In this document: positions 36,410 through 44,933 of the stretch, in pieces | Numbering within the stretch: the stretch's first letter is position 1 | Layout of the letters: the number at the start of each line of letters is the position of its first letter | Source of the DNA: Sphingomonas sp. CFBP 8760 | Lineage (GTDB): Bacteria; Pseudomonadota; Alphaproteobacteria; Sphingomonadales; Sphingomonadaceae | DNA: 64,000 nucleotides | Direction: 5' to 3' | Assembly: GCF_014841615.1 (NCBI RefSeq) | Contig: NZ_JACYUG010000009.1 | Location: 62,001 to 126,000, forward strand | Translations under genes and position numbers: made by a program | Notes under the pieces: generated by a model | The model's input: only the letters and a program-made list of their open reading frames with translations | Databases searched by the model: none | Told to the model about the DNA's origin: nothing

Positions 36410-36805
36410 ATGCTGAGCTTCGCCACGATCGCCAACCTGGCGACGATCATCCTGTGTGCCGCCGTGCTGATCCAGAGCGTGCGGATGATGCGGTCGCTGA
36501 AGGTCGTCCAGCCCAGCGCGCTGGCCGAGATGGTCGCCGCGCTGGATAATTCCACGCGCGAGGCGCAGACGGTGCTCGCCGACCTGCGCCGCACGCTGGC
36601 GGAATGTTCCGGCACCGCCCGCGTCCTGACCGAGGGCAAGGCGATCAGCGACGAGCTGACCGTGATGATCGGCATCGCCAACGCCTCCGCCGACCGGATG
36701 GCCGACACCGCCGAGGCGGCCAGGCGCCGCCAGATCGACGAACAACACGGCGACCCGTACGGCGCCGGCCGCACCGGCGGCCATGATGGAGACAATTGGT
36801 CGTGA
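36410..36805 (+). CDS. DUF6468-type flagellar membrane protein
   Basis: This 131-residue protein has one N-terminal transmembrane helix (LSFATIANLATIILCAAVLIQSVRMMRSL). A helical cytoplasmic part follows (ALAEMVAALDNSTREAQTVLADLRRTLAECSGTARVLTEGKAISDELTVMIGIANASADRMADTAEAARRRQ). Proteins of this shape follow FliM in many alphaproteobacteria and are listed as DUF6468; a role in flagellar positioning has been linked to the group in Caulobacter. It lies 30 bases after fliM, and its stop overlaps the motE GTG. The ATG at 36410 is preferred to upstream in-frame starts. Confidence 0.75.
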   Translation: MLSFATIANLATIILCAAVLIQSVRMMRSLKVVQPSALAEMVAALDNSTREAQTVLADLRRTLAECSGTARVLTEGKAISDELTVMIGIANASADRMADTAEAARRRQIDEQHGDPYGAGRTGGHDGDNWS

Positions 36806-37347
36806 GCCGTCCCTCCCTGCTTTTGCTGACCGCCTTCTCGGCGGCGGTCGCCGTCGTCGGCAACACCGTCGGCCTCGCCGCCACCGTCACCGAAGGGGCG
36901 GCGGCCGAGGCGCCGACCTCGCGCCTCGGCGCGGCGATCGCCTCCGACATCAGCGAACGCGACAAGGCGGCGGCGCGGCGCAACCGCGCGCTCGACCTGC
37001 GCGAACAGGCGGCGCAGGCCGCCGAATCGCGCCTGCGCGCCACGCCCCAGCCGTCCGCCGCCACCCCGGCGGGCGAGGCGCCGGCGGCCGGCCCCGACCA
37101 GTATGACGATCTGGCCCGCATCTATCAGGTGATGAAGCCCGCCGCCGCCGCGGTGGTGCTGGAACAGCTCGACCTCGACGTGCAGATGCGCGTCGCCCAG
37201 AAGATGCGCGAACGATCGACCGCGATGATCCTGGCCGCGATGACGCCCAAGGGCGCCGCCGCGCTCACCATGGCGATGGCGCGTCGCCGCGCGGCCACGC
37301 CCGCACCGTCGCCCGCGCTGGCCGCCGCCACGCCGCCGCGCCGGTAG
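36802..37347 (+). CDS. motE: MotE-type flagellar chaperone (MgtE-N-like)
   Basis: This 181-residue protein starts MSRPSLLLLTAFSAAVAVVGN (signal or anchor), then a charged helical region (SDISERDKAAARRNRALDLREQAAQAAESRLRA) and a proline-rich linker. The C-terminal MgtE-N-like part is DDLARIYQVMKPAAAAVVLEQLDLDVQMRVAQKMRERSTAMILAAMTPKGAAALTMAMA. This is the alphaproteobacterial MotE architecture; MotE stabilises motor proteins in the periplasm. The GTG at 36802 overlaps the previous stop (GTGA), and a TTG at 36796 is the alternative. Confidence 0.82.
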   Translation: MSRPSLLLLTAFSAAVAVVGNTVGLAATVTEGAAAEAPTSRLGAAIASDISERDKAAARRNRALDLREQAAQAAESRLRATPQPSAATPAGEAPAAGPDQYDDLARIYQVMKPAAAAVVLEQLDLDVQMRVAQKMRERSTAMILAAMTPKGAAALTMAMARRRAATPAPSPALAAATPPRR

Positions 37348-37472
37348 GGCACGGATCGTCGCCACCGCCCGGCACGATGGCGGGGTGACGGCGGGAAAGA
37401 CGGGATCGGCACAGGCCGCCGCCGCATCGCACGGAGAACGTCACGGCAACGATCGACACAGGGGGAAGGACG

Positions 37473-39281
37473 ATGATCCGGTTCAGGGACGTTTCGACAC
37501 GCGTCAAGCTGACCCTGGCATTCGGCATCCTGCTAGCCGCGGCGGTCGCGATGATCGTGCTGGTCGCATTCCAGCTTCAGGCGATCGGTTCGGCCGCCCG
37601 GCAGAACAGCCAGAGCGAACAGATCATCCGCCTGTCCCATGTCGCCGAAAAGGGGCTGATCCGCGTCAATTCCCAGATGCGCGGCGTCCTGCTGACCCGC
37701 AACTTCAACTATCTCGACACCTATCGCGAGGGCGTGATCCAGTTCGACGGATCGATGGCGTCCCTGTCCACGCTGGTCGACCGGCCCGAACAACATGCCC
37801 TGATCCGCCAGGCGGTGACCGCCAATCGCGACTGGCGGCGCGATTACGGCGATCACCTGATCGCCATGGCCAGGACGGACAGCGGGCGGCTGGCGGCGAT
37901 CCGCATCCTGACCGACGCCGGCGAGAAGCCGCGCATCACCTACATCACCCGCATGGTCCAGGCGTTGCGCGACATCGAGGAGCGCCGCATGGCGTCGCGG
38001 CAGCGCGAGCTGAACGAGGCGCTGGGCAATTCGTCCCTCGTCTTGGCGACCGGCGGCATCTGCCTGCTCACCATCGCGCTGCTGATGGCGTGGCTGCTGA
38101 CCGCGGTGATCGCCCGGCCGGTCGAACGCCTCACCGGGATCGTCGACCGGCTGACGCGGCAGGATTTCGCCGCCGTCGTTCCCGCCGACCAGCGCGACCG
38201 GGGTGACGAGGTCGGCCGCATCGCGCGCGCGCTGGATATCTTCCGGCTCGCCGGGCTGGAGAACCGCCGGCTGGAACAGGAAGCGGCGGCGCTGCGCGAT
38301 ATCCGCACGCGCGAGGCGGACGACGCCGCGCGCCGCGCGCGCGACGACGCCGGACGCGACCGTGCCACCATCCGGATCATCGGCGAAGGGCTGGCCGCCA
38401 TCGCGCGCGGCGACCTGACCTTCCGCCTCGCCGATGGCCTGTCGAGCGACGCGGCGGTGCTGAAGGACGATTACGATGCCACCGTCGTGCAATTGTCCGG
38501 GCTGCTGCGGCGGGTGCAGGCGACGGTCGCCGCGGTCGATCGCGACGCGAACGGCATCGCCGCCGCCTCCGGACAACTGGCCGAGCGGACGGTGCAGCAG
38601 GCGGGCGCGATCGGCGTCGTGGGTGAACGCCTTGCCCAGCTGACCGAGACGATCAGGCAGAACACGTCGGGCGCCCGCCGGGTCGAGGAGGTCGCCCGGT
38701 CGACGCGCGACCATGCGGAACGGTCGCGCGACACCGTCGCCGCGGCGGTGACGGCGATGGCCCGGATCGACACCAGTTCGGCACAGATCGGCACGATCAC
38801 CGGCCTCGTCCGGTCGATCGCCGAACAGACCCGCCTGCTCGCGCTCAACGCACAGATGGAGGCGGCGCGCGCCGGCAGCGCGGGCGCCGGCTTCGCGGTC
38901 GTGGCCAAGGAGGTGAGCGTGCTGGCCGGGCGGCTGCGCGAGGCCACCGAACAGATCGGCGAATCGCTGGCCCTGGCGCGGGCCTGCGCGGTCGAGGGGG
39001 TCGATCTGGTCGGGGCCGCCAGCACCAAGCTGGGCGTCATCCTGCGCGATGTCGGCGAGGTGTCGATGCTGGTGGGCGAGATGGCCGTCGCCGCCGACCG
39101 GCAGGCACGCGATGTCCGCGACGTCGACGACCGGATGCGCGACATCGCCCGCTTCACGGAACGGAATGCGGCGATGGCGGGCGACGCGACGGCGATCTGC
39201 GCCACCCTGGTCACCGGCGCGCACGACCTGGCCCGTTCGCTGGTCCAGTTCCGGATCGACGACGCCGCCGTCCCGGCCTAG
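37473..39281 (+). CDS. Methyl-accepting chemotaxis protein
   Basis: This 602-residue receptor has TM1 (about 12-32), a four-helix-type periplasmic sensor of about 150 residues, TM2 (about 187-211) and HAMP (ARPVERLTGIVDRLTRQDF...). A second HAMP-like element follows (GEGLAAIARGDLTFRLADGLSSDAAVLKDDYDATVVQL). The signalling tip is LVRSIAEQTRLLALNAQMEAARAGSAGAGFAVVAKEVSVLAGRLREAT. No CheR-docking pentapeptide is at the C-terminus. GGGGGAAGGA sits before the ATG. The stop shares CTAG with the convergent PilZ gene. Confidence 0.95.
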   Translation: MIRFRDVSTRVKLTLAFGILLAAAVAMIVLVAFQLQAIGSAARQNSQSEQIIRLSHVAEKGLIRVNSQMRGVLLTRNFNYLDTYREGVIQFDGSMASLSTLVDRPEQHALIRQAVTANRDWRRDYGDHLIAMARTDSGRLAAIRILTDAGEKPRITYITRMVQALRDIEERRMASRQRELNEALGNSSLVLATGGICLLTIALLMAWLLTAVIARPVERLTGIVDRLTRQDFAAVVPADQRDRGDEVGRIARALDIFRLAGLENRRLEQEAAALRDIRTREADDAARRARDDAGRDRATIRIIGEGLAAIARGDLTFRLADGLSSDAAVLKDDYDATVVQLSGLLRRVQATVAAVDRDANGIAAASGQLAERTVQQAGAIGVVGERLAQLTETIRQNTSGARRVEEVARSTRDHAERSRDTVAAAVTAMARIDTSSAQIGTITGLVRSIAEQTRLLALNAQMEAARAGSAGAGFAVVAKEVSVLAGRLREATEQIGESLALARACAVEGVDLVGAASTKLGVILRDVGEVSMLVGEMAVAADRQARDVRDVDDRMRDIARFTERNAAMAGDATAICATLVTGAHDLARSLVQFRIDDAAVPA

Positions 39282-39955
39282 CCGCGTTCCCCGAACCGGG
39301 TGGCGAGGTCCGCCTGCCATGTCGACAATTCGCTGAACGACAGGATCTCGCGAAAGGCGAAGCCCGCCTCGCCGTCGTGTGCCCAGCGCAGCGTGGCATG
39401 GCGCGGGGGCAGGCCGGGGATGGTGATCCGCACCGGCCAGTCGACCGGCGGCGGATGCGCGATGGCGAGGCGACAGCCCGTTTGCGACAGGTCGACCAGT
39501 GTCTGCGCGCTCGTCTGTCCCTGATACCAGAACAGGACGGAACAGGTGGCGGTCAGCCGCGGCGCGCGCGGGCGGCGCGCCTGGCCGCCGCCGGTGCGCA
39601 GCAATTCGGTGACGTCGACGGGGGCGTCGAAGCGTACCCCGGCGCGCGGGGGCCGTGTCCACACGATCTCGCCACTTACCACGGCCAGATTGCGCAGTTC
39701 GATGCGCACCGGCGTGCCCACCGCCAGCGCCGCGTCGCATTCGGCCATCAGCCCGCCCGACGACAGGTTGCGCACCCGGCACACCCAGTCGCGATCATCG
39801 GTGACGAGGCGGCCGACGAGCAGGATCGTCGTCAGCCGCGCCTCGCGCGCGGGCAGACCTTGCGGCAGGGAAGCGGACCGGGCCGTCATAGCGTTCGCAT
39901 CGCCGGCCATGTCCACGCCCGTCATATCGGCTTCCGCCCTGCCCGCCCCGGTCAT
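39278..39955 (-). CDS. PilZ-domain protein, two PilZ-like domains
   Basis: This 225-residue protein has a first beta-barrel with REARLTTILLVGRLVTDDRDWVCRVRNLSSGGLMAECDAALAVGTPVRIELRNLAVVSGEIVWTRPPRAGVRF. A second has PRAPRLTATCSVLFWYQGQTSAQTLVDLSQTGCRLAIAHPPPVDWPVRITIPGLPPRHATLRWAHDGEAGFAF. The NLSSGGL pattern is the PilZ (D/N)xSxxG core, in the first copy; the second has DLSQTGC. The RxxxR arm is incomplete in both, so c-di-GMP binding may be weakened. It overlaps the upstream membrane-protein gene (ATGA). It may tune flagellar speed. Confidence 0.85.
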   Translation of the reverse strand: MTGAGRAEADMTGVDMAGDANAMTARSASLPQGLPAREARLTTILLVGRLVTDDRDWVCRVRNLSSGGLMAECDAALAVGTPVRIELRNLAVVSGEIVWTRPPRAGVRFDAPVDVTELLRTGGGQARRPRAPRLTATCSVLFWYQGQTSAQTLVDLSQTGCRLAIAHPPPVDWPVRITIPGLPPRHATLRWAHDGEAGFAFREILSFSELSTWQADLATRFGERG

Positions 39956-40383
39956 GCCGGCTCGGCACGGGTGATCGCCACCCGCCGCACCACGCCCTTG
40001 CCCAGTGCCTCCGGCGCCGCGGCCAGCACGACCCGGCGCAGGCCCTCGATATCGGGCAACATGCCGTCCGGCCCGGTGGCCAGCGGGGTGCGATAGGTGC
40101 GCATGTTGATCGCATGGAGCAGCAGCGGCAGCTTCGCCGTCACCGTCGCGACCTCTTCCTCGGGCACCTGCACGTCGAAATCGAACGAGACGTATCCGGA
40201 CAGCCGTCCGTCGCCCAGCACCATCGGCGCGCTGACCTTCTGCGCGGAGACGAAGACGAGCGTGGGTTCGACCGGCTTGGCCGGCGCGGGCGGCCCCAGC
40301 AGCCGCAGCGTCGCATAGGCCGCGCCGCCGCCGACGCCACCGCCCAGGATCAGCACGATCAGCAGGGTGATGATCTTCTTCAT
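39952..40383 (-). CDS. Membrane-anchored protein in the motor cluster
   Basis: This 143-residue protein starts MKKIITLLIVLILGGGVGGGAAYATLRLLG (one transmembrane anchor). A periplasmic domain follows with TLVFVSAQKVSAPMVLGDGRLSGYVSFDFDVQVPEEEVATVTAKLPLLLHAINMRTYRTPL and a C-terminal VVLAAAPEALGKGVVRRVAITRAEP. The strand-helix-strand layout is FliL-like, and the gene lies between motB and pilZ; a basal-body or stator role is possible. It overlaps pilZ. Not firmly identified. Confidence 0.7.
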   Translation of the reverse strand: MKKIITLLIVLILGGGVGGGAAYATLRLLGPPAPAKPVEPTLVFVSAQKVSAPMVLGDGRLSGYVSFDFDVQVPEEEVATVTAKLPLLLHAINMRTYRTPLATGPDGMLPDIEGLRRVVLAAAPEALGKGVVRRVAITRAEPA

Positions 40384-40387
40384 GTGC

Positions 40388-41263
40388 TCAGAACCGGAAG
40401 CTGGCGTCGCTGGGCAGCGACGGCGCCTCGCCCTTGGCGACGATGGTGATGCGGCGGTTCTCCGGCCGGTCGGGCTGGTCGGGATAGACCGGGCGCGTAT
40501 CCGCGAGCGCGACCATCTCCGCGAACCGGTCCGCCGGCAGGCCGGCGGCGATCATCGCCGCACGCGCCGCGATCGCACGCTCGCCCGACAGGCGCCAGTT
40601 GGTGTCGTTGCCGCCGGTGCCGTCGCCATCGGTATGGCCCTCGATCGCGATCTGCGCGTCCGATTTCACCAGCTTGCCCGCGACCCGCGCCAGCATCTCG
40701 CGCGCGAAGGGGTTGAGCACGGCGGTGCCCGCCTTGAACATCGACCGCGCGGCGGTGTCGGTCAGGCTGATGCGCAGCCCGTCGCGATCCTCCTCGATCC
40801 GCATCTCGCGGCGGCCCGGCGCCTCGGGCGGCAGGCTGTCGATCGCGACGCGCATTTCCTGCGCGATCACGCGGAGCGACGGATCGGGAATGCGGGCGGT
40901 GCCGCCGACGGTGGTGCCGGAGGTGCCCGCCTTGCTCGACGGCTGGCCGCGCGGCGGCTGCACCTGTTCGGACTGGGCGCGGCGGCCGTGCCCGCCGGCG
41001 CCCGGCATCCCGCCGATGCCGCTGGCCGAGGACTGGGCATCGGCGGTCTGCGACAGCGTGGAGGCCGACGCCGGCGAGAAATACTCCGCCAGCCCCTTCT
41101 GCCGCTGCTTGTCGGGATTGCTGATGAGCCAGAGCAGCAGGAAGAACGCCATCATCGCCGTCACGAAATCGGCGTAGGCGACCTTCCAGGCGCCGCCGTG
41201 ATGACCGCCCGCGATCTTCTTGACCCTGCGGATAACGATGGGACGGGTGTTGGCGCCGGACAT
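40388..41263 (-). CDS. motB: Flagellar motor stator protein MotB
   Basis: This 291-residue stator subunit has KVAYADFVTAMMAFFLLLWLISNP with the proton-carrying Asp (D32). A plug/linker region is rich in Ser/Gly/Pro. The C-terminal OmpA-like peptidoglycan-binding domain is TAVLNPFAREMLARVAGKLVKSDAQIAIEGHTDGDGTGGNDTNWRLSGERAIAARAAMIAAGLPADRFAEMVALADTRP. It pairs with MotA, encoded 6.6 kb away at 47902-48786 on the same strand. It follows the 99-residue protein gene by 3 bases. Confidence 0.95.
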   Translation of the reverse strand: MSGANTRPIVIRRVKKIAGGHHGGAWKVAYADFVTAMMAFFLLLWLISNPDKQRQKGLAEYFSPASASTLSQTADAQSSASGIGGMPGAGGHGRRAQSEQVQPPRGQPSSKAGTSGTTVGGTARIPDPSLRVIAQEMRVAIDSLPPEAPGRREMRIEEDRDGLRISLTDTAARSMFKAGTAVLNPFAREMLARVAGKLVKSDAQIAIEGHTDGDGTGGNDTNWRLSGERAIAARAAMIAAGLPADRFAEMVALADTRPVYPDQPDRPENRRITIVAKGEAPSLPSDASFRF

Positions 41264-41266
41264 GGC

Positions 41267-41566
41267 TCAGACCGCTCCCGCCATGGCGGTGCGCAGCCGT
41301 TCCTGCACCATGCCCAGCCGCACGCCGGCGACCGCCTCGTGCGGGTCATGGCCGATCGCCAGCCGGTCGAGCAGCGACGCGCTTTCGTCGGCATATTGCG
41401 CCAGCAGGTCGAACGTCTGGAACTGTTCCAGATAATGCGTCGTGAAATGCTCGTCGACGACCAGCGTCTCCGCCAGCTGCTCGATCGAGGCGCGGACGTG
41501 GCGCAGCTCGACGGCGAGCGCGGCGTGGAGGGGGCCGATCGGCAGGGAAGGATGAGGCTGGGCCAT
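41267..41566 (-). CDS. Small helical protein between cheD and motB
   Basis: This 99-residue protein is helical: HAALAVELRHVRASIEQLAETLVVDEHFTTHYLEQFQTFDLLAQYADESASLLDRLA. It has no transmembrane segment. It lies 27 bases after cheD and 3 bases before motB, all on the minus strand. Its residues EQF and FDLLAQ recall small CheY-binding or phosphatase-like helices, but no family is recognised. Confidence 0.7.
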   Translation of the reverse strand: MAQPHPSLPIGPLHAALAVELRHVRASIEQLAETLVVDEHFTTHYLEQFQTFDLLAQYADESASLLDRLAIGHDPHEAVAGVRLGMVQERLRTAMAGAV

Positions 41567-41593
41567 GGGATGCGGAACCGTTCGGAAAAAGGG

Positions 41594-42121
41594 TCAGAAG
41601 AGTTCGAGTTCGCCGCCGTGGACCGGCACGACCGGCGCGCGCGGGAGCGGTACGGATTCGGCGACGAACGACGAACGCGCCTTGCCCTCGAAGGGCATGA
41701 ATTCGATCTTGCGCGCGCGGGTGCCGCCGACGTCGACATGGCCGATGGCGATCCCCTCGGTCTCGACGAAGCGGCGTGCGAACACCGCGTTGTCGTGGCC
41801 GATCCCGCCCAGCCCGGCGATGATGTTGGCACCGCCATAGATGTGCGCGCGCAATCGTGAACGAATCGCCCCCTTCTGCATCATCGCGTTGATGAGCAGC
41901 TCCATCGCATGGACGCCGTAACGCTGCATCTCGTGCGCGCCCACCGTCTGCCCGGCGTCGGGGCGGCCGAGCAGGAAGTGGTTCATGCCCCCGACATGCG
42001 CGACGCCGTCGTGCAGGCACACCGCGATGCACGATCCGAGCAGCGTCGACAGGATGCTGCCGGGCCGGTCGGTCGCCAGATGCTCGCCCTGCACCAGATT
42101 GATGCGCCGCGCGACCGTCAC
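41594..42121 (-). CDS. cheD: Chemoreceptor glutamine deamidase CheD
   Basis: This 175-residue protein has INLVQGEHLATDRPGSILSTLLGSCIAVCLHDGVAHVGGMNHFLLG (catalytic Cys in GSC and His in GGMNHF). It then shows YGVHAMELLINAMMQKGA and RLRAHIYGGANIIAGLGGIGHDNAVFARRFVETEGI. CheD deamidates receptor glutamines and interacts with CheC/CheX-type phosphatases where present. The start is GTG at 42121 overlapping the cheY stop (GTGA). Confidence 0.95.
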   Translation of the reverse strand: MTVARRINLVQGEHLATDRPGSILSTLLGSCIAVCLHDGVAHVGGMNHFLLGRPDAGQTVGAHEMQRYGVHAMELLINAMMQKGAIRSRLRAHIYGGANIIAGLGGIGHDNAVFARRFVETEGIAIGHVDVGGTRARKIEFMPFEGKARSSFVAESVPLPRAPVVPVHGGELELF

Positions 42122-42507
42122 GTCAGCTCGCCGAACACGCGCTCGATCTTCTCCTTCAACGCCGCCGGCGCGAAGGGTTTGACGAGGTAGTTGTTGACGC
42201 CCAGCGACGCGGCTTTCTGCACCACCTCGCGGTCCGACGATCCGGTCAGCATGATGAACACGGTCTTCCCGATCACCGGGTCGCCGCGCACCTCCTCCAG
42301 GAATTGCAGGCCGTCCATGAACGGCATGTTGTAGTCCGAGACGATCAGGTGGACCCGGTCGCTCTTGATCGCCGCCAGCGCCTCGGGCGCGGTGCCCTTG
42401 TCGCGCACGTCCTTGAAACCCAGGTCCTGCAGCGACCGGCGAATCATCGCCCGCATGCTCGCCTGGTCGTCGACGACCATCACCTTGATCTGCGCCGCAG
42501 CCGGCAT
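42118..42507 (-). CDS. cheY: CheY-type response regulator 1
   Basis: This 129-residue single receiver domain reads MPAAAQIKVMVVDDQASMRAMIRRSLQDLGFKDVRDKGTAPEALAAIKSDRVHLIVSDYNMPFMDGLQFLEEVRGDP. It has the acidic pair D13/D14, phospho-Asp D58, a Thr in MLTGSSD and the lysine in NNYLVKPFAPAAL. It is probably the motor-binding CheY. It lies 4 bases after cheB and overlaps cheD. The ATG at 42507 was chosen because the upstream frame is shadow of cheB. Confidence 0.93.
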   Translation of the reverse strand: MPAAAQIKVMVVDDQASMRAMIRRSLQDLGFKDVRDKGTAPEALAAIKSDRVHLIVSDYNMPFMDGLQFLEEVRGDPVIGKTVFIMLTGSSDREVVQKAASLGVNNYLVKPFAPAALKEKIERVFGELT

Positions 42508-42511
42508 GTCG

Positions 42512-43555
42512 TTATGCTCCCACTTTCGCTTGACGCATGCCGCACGCCGCGAGGATCGCCTCGGGCATCGCGGACAGGCTCGTTTCCTTTTCGACCGCAC
42601 CCAGCTCCATCGCTGCACGCGGCATCCCGTAGACCACGCAGCTTTCGCGCGACTGGCCGAGCGTGCGGGCCCCCGCCTGACGCATCGCCAGCAGCCCTTC
42701 GGCCCCGTCGCTGCCCATCCCGGTCAGGATCGCCCCCACCGCCGCCGCGCCGCGACGCGACGCGACGGAGTGGAACAGCACATCGACCGATGGGCGATGG
42801 CCGCTCACCAGATCGCCGGTGCGCAGGCGGATGACGCTGCCGGTGGTGCCGGCCAGTTCCATGTGCCGCTCGCCACCCGGCGCGATGTACGCGGTGCCGG
42901 CGACGATCGGCGCCCCGTCGCGCGCCTCCTCCACGTTGATCCGGCAATCGCGGTTCAGCCGTTCGGCGAAGCTGCCGGTGAAGGCGCCGGGCATGTGCTG
43001 GACGATCAGGATCGGCGGGCAATCCGCCGGCATCGCGCCCAGCAGCGAGAACAGCGCCTCGACTCCGCCGGTGGACGATCCGATCGCGATCAGCGCATCC
43101 TCGCGCGCCCGGCCGCCGGTGATCGGCGTGGCGGTGCGGACCGGGCCGCCGGGGCGGACCGCGGACCGCGCCGCCGCCTTCACCTTGGCCCGCAGCAGCG
43201 CACCGTCGCGCGCCAGTTCCTCGGCGCTGCCCGACGGCTTGGCGATGCAGTCGACCGCGCCCAGGCGCAGCGCCTCGATCGTCACCGCCGCGCCGCGCGC
43301 GGTCAGCGTCGAACACATCACCACCGGCATCGGCCGCAGCCGCATGATCCGCTCCAGGAAGGACAGCCCGTCCATCCCCGGCATCTCCACGTCGAGCGTG
43401 ATGACGTCCGGCCGCAGCGTCTTGATCATCTCGCGCGCGGTGTTGGGTTCGGGCGCCTGGCCGACCACCTCGATCTCGGGGTCGGCAGACAGGATGCGGG
43501 TCAGCACCGCGCGGATCGCCGCGCTGTCGTCGACCACCAGGGCACGGATCGTCAT
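42512..43555 (-). CDS. cheB: Chemotaxis protein methylesterase CheB
   Basis: This 347-residue protein has an N-terminal receiver domain (MTIRALVVDDSAAIRAVLTRILSADPEIEVVG; phospho-Asp D55 in VITLDVEMPGMDG). The C-terminal esterase domain carries the catalytic serine in LIAIGSSTGGVEALFSLL (about residue 161), His in IVQHMPGAFTGSFAERLN and Asp in LTGMGSDGAEGLLAMR. It removes methyl groups from receptors. Its ATG overlaps the cheR stop (ATGA). Confidence 0.96.
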   Translation of the reverse strand: MTIRALVVDDSAAIRAVLTRILSADPEIEVVGQAPEPNTAREMIKTLRPDVITLDVEMPGMDGLSFLERIMRLRPMPVVMCSTLTARGAAVTIEALRLGAVDCIAKPSGSAEELARDGALLRAKVKAAARSAVRPGGPVRTATPITGGRAREDALIAIGSSTGGVEALFSLLGAMPADCPPILIVQHMPGAFTGSFAERLNRDCRINVEEARDGAPIVAGTAYIAPGGERHMELAGTTGSVIRLRTGDLVSGHRPSVDVLFHSVASRRGAAAVGAILTGMGSDGAEGLLAMRQAGARTLGQSRESCVVYGMPRAAMELGAVEKETSLSAMPEAILAACGMRQAKVGA

Positions 43556-44442
43556 CGCGCTGGCCCGTCCTGCCTGACGTAGATGGTCTGGCCGCACGCC
43601 TTCATCTTCGCCGCCGCCGGCCCGATCAGCCGTTCGGAATGCCCGATGTACAGGTGGCCGCCGGGTGCCAGCTGGTCGACCAGCCGGGCCTCCAGTTCCG
43701 CCTTCGCGGCATCGTCGAAATAGATCATGACGTTGCGGCAGAAGATCGCGTCGTATTTCTGGCGCATCGGCCACGGCGCGAACAGGTTCAGCACCCGCGC
43801 GGTCACCATCGCCCGCGCCTCCTCGGCGATGGCGAAGTCGCCGCCGGGGCCGGGCTTCACCCACGCCGCCCGGTAATCGGCCGGGATCGCGGACACGATG
43901 TTGTCGGCATAGGTCGCCCGCTGCACGTTCTCCACCATCGGCGGCGACAGGTCGGTCGCCAGCAGCTTCACGTCGGCGTTGCGCAGCCATCCCGCCTGCC
44001 CGCGGTCACGCCCCAGCAGGCAGAGCGCGATCGTGTAGACCTCCTCGCCGCTGGAACAGCCCGCCGACCAGATGCGGACGGGCCGATGGCGCGCCGCCTC
44101 CTTCAGCGTCGGGATCACCTCGGCCTTGAAGTGCTCGAAATGATGGTTCTCGCGAAAGAAATGCGTGTGGTTGGTGGTCAGCGACACCACCATCGCCGCC
44201 CGTTCCTGCGCATCAGACTGCACCAGCCGGACATAGTCGCGGAAGGTGGACAGCCCGTGCATCCGCAGCCGCCGCGACAGTCGTCCGTGGACCAGCGTCT
44301 TCTTGATATCGGTCAAGTGGATGCGGGCATCGCTCTGCATGATCGCGGCGATCGCCGCGAACTCGGCATTGCCGAGCGGCGGACCGTTCGTGCCGTGCTC
44401 GGGCGCCGTCGCGCTGCCAAGGGAAAGGGCGGCGTCGGTCAC
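43552..44442 (-). CDS. cheR: Chemotaxis protein methyltransferase CheR
   Basis: This 296-residue SAM-dependent methyltransferase has an N-terminal helical domain (IKKTLVHGRLSRRLRMHGLSTFRDYVRLV, VVSLTTNHTHFFRENHHFEHFKAEVIP). The SAM-binding core has RIWSAGCSSGEEVYTIALCLLG, ATDLSPPMVENVQRATY, FCRNVMIYFDDAAKAELEARLVDQLAPGGHLYIGHSERL. It methylates receptor glutamates. The GTG at 44442 overlaps the cheW stop. Confidence 0.95.
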   Translation of the reverse strand: MTDAALSLGSATAPEHGTNGPPLGNAEFAAIAAIMQSDARIHLTDIKKTLVHGRLSRRLRMHGLSTFRDYVRLVQSDAQERAAMVVSLTTNHTHFFRENHHFEHFKAEVIPTLKEAARHRPVRIWSAGCSSGEEVYTIALCLLGRDRGQAGWLRNADVKLLATDLSPPMVENVQRATYADNIVSAIPADYRAAWVKPGPGGDFAIAEEARAMVTARVLNLFAPWPMRQKYDAIFCRNVMIYFDDAAKAELEARLVDQLAPGGHLYIGHSERLIGPAAAKMKACGQTIYVRQDGPAR

Positions 44443-44933
44443 GCGGCGAGATCCAGCTGGCGCGTCAGCGCCAGCGCGTCGAGATCGAGCAGCAGCACCA
44501 TGATGCCGTCGGTGCTGCCCTGCGCGGCCTCGATCGTGCGCGACGTGGTCTTGACCAGCCCGGCGATCACGCTCGGCTCGCCGACCTCGACATCGGGGGC
44601 GGGACGAATTTCCGAATCCTTGATGAGGACGATGTCCGCCACCTCGTCCACCAGGAAGCCGGCCTGCTTGCCGTCGACGTTGACGACCAGGATGCACGAC
44701 CGCGCGTGGATCACGCTCGGCGTCCAGCCCAGCCGTTCGGCGAGGCCGACGACGGGCACCACGGTGCCGCGCAGGTTGGTCACGCCCTTGATGTACGACG
44801 GCACGCCCGGCAGCGGGGTCGGCTCGTCCCATTCGCGGATCTCGATCAGCGAGGCCATGTCGATCCCGAAGATCTGCTCGCCGAGGGAGAAGGTGACGAT
44901 CTTGCGCTCGTCGGATGCTTGCGTGCTGCTCAT
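44439..44933 (-). CDS. cheW: Chemotaxis coupling protein CheW
   Basis: This 164-residue coupling protein has KIVTFSLGEQIFGIDMASLIEIREWDEPTPLPGVPSYIKGVTNLRGTVVPVVGLAERLG, typical CheW. It goes on with ILVVNVDGKQAGFLVDEVADIVLIKDSEIRPAPDVE. It links receptors to CheA. It overlaps cheA upstream (ATGA) and cheR downstream (GTGA). Confidence 0.96.
   Translation of the reverse strand: MSSTQASDERKIVTFSLGEQIFGIDMASLIEIREWDEPTPLPGVPSYIKGVTNLRGTVVPVVGLAERLGWTPSVIHARSCILVVNVDGKQAGFLVDEVADIVLIKDSEIRPAPDVEVGEPSVIAGLVKTTSRTIEAAQGSTDGIMVLLLDLDALALTRQLDLAA

Noticed and set aside
37533..39782. 749-residue minus-strand open frame
   Set aside because: Antisense shadow of the chemoreceptor gene; the receptor has full TM, HAMP and signalling motifs.
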